From Paenibacillus alginolyticus DSM 5050 = NBRC 15375 (GTDB lineage Bacteria; Bacillota; Bacilli; Paenibacillales; NBRC-103111), in the NCBI RefSeq assembly GCF_000422905.1, contig NZ_AUGY01000008.1:108783-172782 (forward strand): DNA of 64,000 bases, read 5' to 3'. Positions 61,585-64,000 of this stretch are shown in pieces. Made by a program: the position numbers and the translations under genes. The first letter of the stretch is position 1; every line of letters starts with the position of its first letter. The notes below the pieces were generated by a model, which was not told the origin of the DNA, made no database searches, and saw only the letters and a program-made list of their open reading frames with translations.

Positions 61585-62001
61585 ATGTATGAAATAAGAG
61601 AAATGACTATTAATGATTATGAGATGTCAATAGAATTATGGCAACGTACAGAGGGCATGGCGTTAAGTGAAGCTGATTCTAAAGAATCAATTAATTACTA
61701 TTTAAACAGAAACAATGGTATGAGTTGTGTATGTGTAGATAAGGAGCGCGTAATAGGGACGATATTGTGTGGACATGATGGTAGGCGGGGATATATTTAC
61801 CATGTAGCAGTTGATCCAGAATATCGAGGCAAAGCACTGGGCAAGAAATTAGTGGTAAGTAGTTTAAAGAAATTAAAATTAGAAGGTATATGTAAGTGTC
61901 ATATCATGGTGATTGCAGTTAATGAAATTGGAAATAAATTTTGGGGAAGAACAGGTTGGATTCGAAGAGACGGGATATTACTATATTCAAGCAATACATA
62001 A
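61585..62001 (+). CDS. Cassette 11 gene: GNAT-family N-acetyltransferase
   Basis: 138 residues from ATG 61585, 8 nt after GGGGG. Acetyl-CoA site IYHVAVDPEYRGKALGKKLVVSSL (V/A-V-x-P-x-x-R-G-x-G/A), preceded by VIGTILCGHDGRRG, and the final NKFWGRTGWIRRDGILLYS. Similar to the YpeA/PA4534-like branch; the substrate may be a protein or small molecule. Such genes are common integron cargo. Confidence 0.85.
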   Translation: MYEIREMTINDYEMSIELWQRTEGMALSEADSKESINYYLNRNNGMSCVCVDKERVIGTILCGHDGRRGYIYHVAVDPEYRGKALGKKLVVSSLKKLKLEGICKCHIMVIAVNEIGNKFWGRTGWIRRDGILLYSSNT

Positions 62002-62078
62002 CAAGAAACTATAAATAATGAAATTTAACACCATATAGAAGAGCATTTTGCAAGTAATATCGAAGATGACCTGACCAT

Positions 62079-62246
62079 CACCTAACACCGTATTCCCGCT
62101 GCGGGGCTGTCGCCCCTTGATCTGCCCGAGGAGATTTCGAAGAAGCGGACTCAGGCAGACAACCCTGCAAGGCTAAGTGGCGGAGCCACCCAGTCGCTGA
62201 CGCTCCCTTAAGCCTTTCGAGTTCGTGAATACAACAACGTTATCGG
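62079..62246 (+). repeat. attC-like site 11 (cassette 11)
   Basis: R'' CACCTAAC at 62079 matches the complement of its cassette start GTTAAGTG at 7 of 8 bases. R' GTTATCGG at 62239. Confidence 0.86.
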
Positions 62247-62285
62247 AAATTGAAGGCAAATATTAATATTACAGGATGCGATTCA

Positions 62286-63263
62286 ATGAAGAAGATAAAA
62301 ATAGAAAAATCACCAATACCTATTATCTGGCTAGACACCCTTGCAATAATTGAGATATATAAGACAAAAATAGGAAAATCATCCGATAATAGAGTTCAGA
62401 AACTATACGATTTGATTAAAATGAAAGTCGTGGAGAGAAAGCTAATTTGTCCATTAGGTGATCATGAAGAAGAAATAGAGGAAGATCTAAAGGACGTAAT
62501 TAACAATATATTGGGTTTGACACTTGGTATCAGGTTTAAGGCTAACGAAGATATACAACAGACGCAAGTATTTAAAGCAATCAAATTGTATGAAACGAAC
62601 GAGATACCTATACTCACATATAAAGATGCTATTTATAAGGATCCGTTAGAAGAGATTAAAACTACTAGTCCATTTATCATATCCGTTGTTGTTAATTCAA
62701 CCTCAGAAGAGATTAGTAGAAGAAAACACACAAAAAAACTAAATTTGGATGAATTACAAAGTGCTAAAGAAAACTATTATATAGATAAAGATTTTCACAA
62801 GCAGTTAGAGGATGAGTTGATGGGCCACTATAGCGCAACTAGATATGTATATGAAACACTAATGTATAAATCAAGAAATAAGGTGCCATTTACTGAAAGA
62901 GAATTTAATCAAATCAATAATATGCTCGCACTTCCCCTAACTTATTGGAAGAGGTATAAATCAAATGGGTTAACTGGTTATCTTGAGTTTCTTAAATCAG
63001 TTGAATATAAGAATCTTCCATTTGTAGATATTAATGCAAGGATGACCGCTGATTTATTTATTTCAAAAAGGAAATTGATTGATAGTGGAGATCCGACTGA
63101 TATATCTAATATTTCAACATTGCTGCCATTTTGTAATTATGTTTTAACTGATAAAGACCAAATGAACAGAATTAAACGGCTAAATATAGATAAGAAGTAC
63201 GATACTTATGTTTATTCTATGTCCAATATTGATGAGTTATTTGATAAGTTAGAAACCCTTTAA
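62286..63263 (+). CDS. Cassette 12 gene: PIN-like nuclease-fold protein
   Basis: 325 residues from ATG 62286 with AGGA 9 nt upstream; an in-frame TTG at 62250 is also open. The N-terminus PIPIIWLDTLAIIEIYK has the first PIN aspartate. The C-terminal GDPTDISNISTLLPFCNYVLTDKDQMNRI supplies the later acidic residues, in the style of larger PIN-like proteins. No partner antitoxin is in the cassette. RNase activity is inferred from the fold only. Confidence 0.65.
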   Translation: MKKIKIEKSPIPIIWLDTLAIIEIYKTKIGKSSDNRVQKLYDLIKMKVVERKLICPLGDHEEEIEEDLKDVINNILGLTLGIRFKANEDIQQTQVFKAIKLYETNEIPILTYKDAIYKDPLEEIKTTSPFIISVVVNSTSEEISRRKHTKKLNLDELQSAKENYYIDKDFHKQLEDELMGHYSATRYVYETLMYKSRNKVPFTEREFNQINNMLALPLTYWKRYKSNGLTGYLEFLKSVEYKNLPFVDINARMTADLFISKRKLIDSGDPTDISNISTLLPFCNYVLTDKDQMNRIKRLNIDKKYDTYVYSMSNIDELFDKLETL

Positions 63264-63304
63264 TTCAAATGATTTTGAAAGTAACTCATAGTAGGCCTCA
63301 ACAT

Positions 63305-63469
63305 CCGATAACACCGTTTTCCCGCTACGGGGCTACGCCACTTGGTCTGCCCGAGGCATTTCGAGGAAGTGGAATCGGGCAGACAACCCTGCACCACCTA
63401 ACCGCATCGCGGCCAGTCGCTACGCTCCTTTAAGGTGGTGAGGGTTCGGGAACACAACAACGTTATACG
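63305..63469 (+). repeat. attC-like site 12 (cassette 12)
   Basis: R'' CCGATAAC at 63305 is the exact complement of its cassette start GTTATCGG. Inner GTTTTCCCG pairs with CGGGAACAC at 8 of 9 bases. R' GTTATACG at 63462. Confidence 0.87.
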
Positions 63470-63654
63470 CAATTTCTGCATAATCAAAAACAAAGCTCTG
63501 AAGCCCCCTAATTAGATTGGAGTCATCAATATGCAATAAGGTACAATATTGGTGAGGGGGAATGAGACGTATGAAAAGCAATATCCTATATGATGAGCAA
63601 CGAATCAAGGTAGCTCAAGAGGCACTTAGTGGAACGAAGTTATCTTATGTGTTT
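63463..63654 (+). mobile_element. Cassette 13, interrupted by an IS
   Basis: Starts with G|TTATACG. A ribosome site (GAGGGGG) and ATG at 63562 or 63571 open a frame (MKSNILYDEQRIKVAQEAL) that runs into the IS sequence at about 63655 and stops at 63702. No attC-like end is seen before the IS. Confidence 0.6.
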
Positions 63655-63666
63655 TGTCAAGTGAAA

Positions 63667-63766
63667 TTCCCTGGTTTTATCAACAGCTTTTCCCTGGTAT
63701 AATCATCGGTTTTTCCCTGGTTTTATCATCAGGAATTCCCTGGTTTTATCATGAAATTCCCTGTGG
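63667..63766. repeat. 23-bp-period terminal repeats of the IS21-like element
   Basis: TTCCCTGGTTTTATCA-type units begin at 63667, 63690, 63713 and 63736, exactly 23 bp apart, plus a partial unit at 63757. IS21-family ends carry such multiple transposase-binding repeats. Confidence 0.85.
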
Positions 63767-63783
63767 AATTTCCAGTTAATCGG

Positions 63784-64000
63784 TCACTTTTGACGCATTA
63801 ATGCGTGCTTAAGGCGGTAACTTTCTCCTTCAAAAACAATGAGCTGTCCGTGATGAGCAAGACGGTCAATCATCGCCGCAGCCATCTGGTCGTCGGTGAA
63901 GATGCCTCCCCACTTGGAGAATTCGAGATTGGTCGTAATGATGAGGCTTCGTCGTTCGTAACTTGCAGCAATCACTTGAAAGAGCAGTTGGGCTTCTTCT
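63784..64000 (-). CDS. istB: IS21 helper ATPase IstB, C-terminal part
   Basis: The frame is open to the window edge. The end reads EAQLLFQVIAASYERRSLII, TTNLEFSKWGGIFTDDQMAA and AMIDRLAHHGQLIVFEGESY, then RLKHALMRQK, the standard IstB finish with sensor-type Thr/Asn. IstB is the AAA+ helper that supports the IstA transposase in strand transfer. The Walker motifs lie outside the window. Confidence 0.9.
   Translation of the reverse strand, partial: EEAQLLFQVIAASYERRSLIITTNLEFSKWGGIFTDDQMAAAMIDRLAHHGQLIVFEGESYRLKHALMRQK

Larger units (their letters stand above)
54652..63462 (+). mobile_element. Integron-like cassette array, 12 complete cassettes
   Basis: Cassette borders (G|TT) at 54651, 55145, 55866, 56752, 57643, 58369, 58868, 59362, 60017, 60726, 61517, 62239 and 63462. 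Each cassette carries zero or one gene on the plus strand and ends in a long folded repeat with attC layout. The cassette genes are AT-rich while the repeats are GC-rich; both differ from the flanking chromosome. Several genes start with GTG or TTG but each has its own ribosome site. A 13th cassette begins at 63463 and is cut by an IS21-family element. Confidence 0.88.
63655..64000 (-). mobile_element. End of an IS21-family insertion sequence
   Basis: The istB gene and a repeat-rich terminus form the right part of an IS21-type element that continues past the window. The outer border is placed near 63655 (TGTCAAG) on the basis of the repeats; the exact end cannot be fixed without the other side. 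Confidence 0.75.

Noticed and set aside
54652..63469. CRISPR array
   Set aside because: The repeats are over 120 nt, spaced by 500-1200 nt, folded, and separated by genes; there are no short uniform repeats and spacers and no cas genes.
55704..63469. Group II intron, retron msr or tRNA-like genes as explanation of the folded repeats
   Set aside because: There is no reverse transcriptase, no domain V motif and no tRNA cloverleaf; the variable end boxes that follow the cassette start fit only site-specific cassettes.
54624..63654. Prophage or ICE borders around the recombinase
   Set aside because: No phage structural, relaxase or conjugation genes are present; the recombinase is next to cassettes and no flanking att duplication was seen.

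Overview
The window looks like the chromosome of a low-to-moderate GC, endospore-forming Bacillota, most likely Paenibacillus or a close relative. This rests on a YheC/YheD spore-coat ATP-grasp protein, a CdaS-type sporulation diadenylate cyclase, exosporium-like surface proteins, a TipAS MerR regulator, a SwrC-like RND pump and an uronate-polysaccharide degradation locus, with strong Bacillus-type ribosome binding sites. The genus is an inference; there is no rRNA in the window.

Layout. 1-3.4 kb: end of queE, queC, then an OmpR-type two-component system. 3.5-5.3 kb: spore-surface genes. 5.5-11.7 kb: RND pump, its lipoprotein adaptor and a secreted protein in one operon. 11.7-21.5 kb: AraC regulator with a sugar isomerase/oxidoreductase pair, a tiny Asn-rich gene, MATE pump, TipAS regulator, LysE exporter, amino-acid permease, Rieske protein and a PLP lyase. 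21.5-35.9 kb: GMC oxidoreductase operon, pyruvate-oxidase-like gene, SDR, L,D-transpeptidase, enolase-superfamily enzyme, DNA ligase, MBL hydrolase, phosphoesterase, two Xre regulators, a HelD-like ATPase and an MFS pump. This stretch is scarred: several genes have lost internal or terminal blocks. 36.2-42.4 kb: a giant two-module P-type ATPase with small membrane proteins. 42.5-43.6 kb: cdaS and a spermidine-synthase fragment. 43.7-52.2 kb: AraC regulator, GH2, GH88/105, alginate-lyase-like and a secreted PL6-like enzyme with two CBM32-like domains. 52.2-53.5 kb: small genes and a possible short RNA.

The outstanding feature is 53.58-63.65 kb: a broken tyrosine-recombinase gene followed directly by an integron-like array of 12 complete gene cassettes plus a 13th interrupted by an IS21-family element. 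Each cassette ends in a 124-170 nt imperfect inverted repeat with attC architecture: a variable 8-nt R'' box ending AAC, a paired inner box, a large folded centre, and GTTA at the R' side. In 9 of 12 cassettes the R'' box is the exact reverse complement of the first 8 nt (G|TTNNNNN) of the SAME cassette, as predicted for G|TT crossover of circular cassettes. Cargo: a potassium-channel-like protein, a SLATT-like 2TM protein, a PIN-like nuclease, a P-loop kinase, a GNAT acetyltransferase, a broken Mpo1/DUF962-like gene, unknown proteins, and an ORF-less cassette present three times with two identical-sized 40-nt hairpins per copy. The recombinase lacks the IntI-specific insertion, has a different N-terminal domain, points in the same direction as the cassettes, and is inactivated by an internal deletion. 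This is either a chromosomal integron in an unusual host or a related cassette system built on a non-IntI recombinase.
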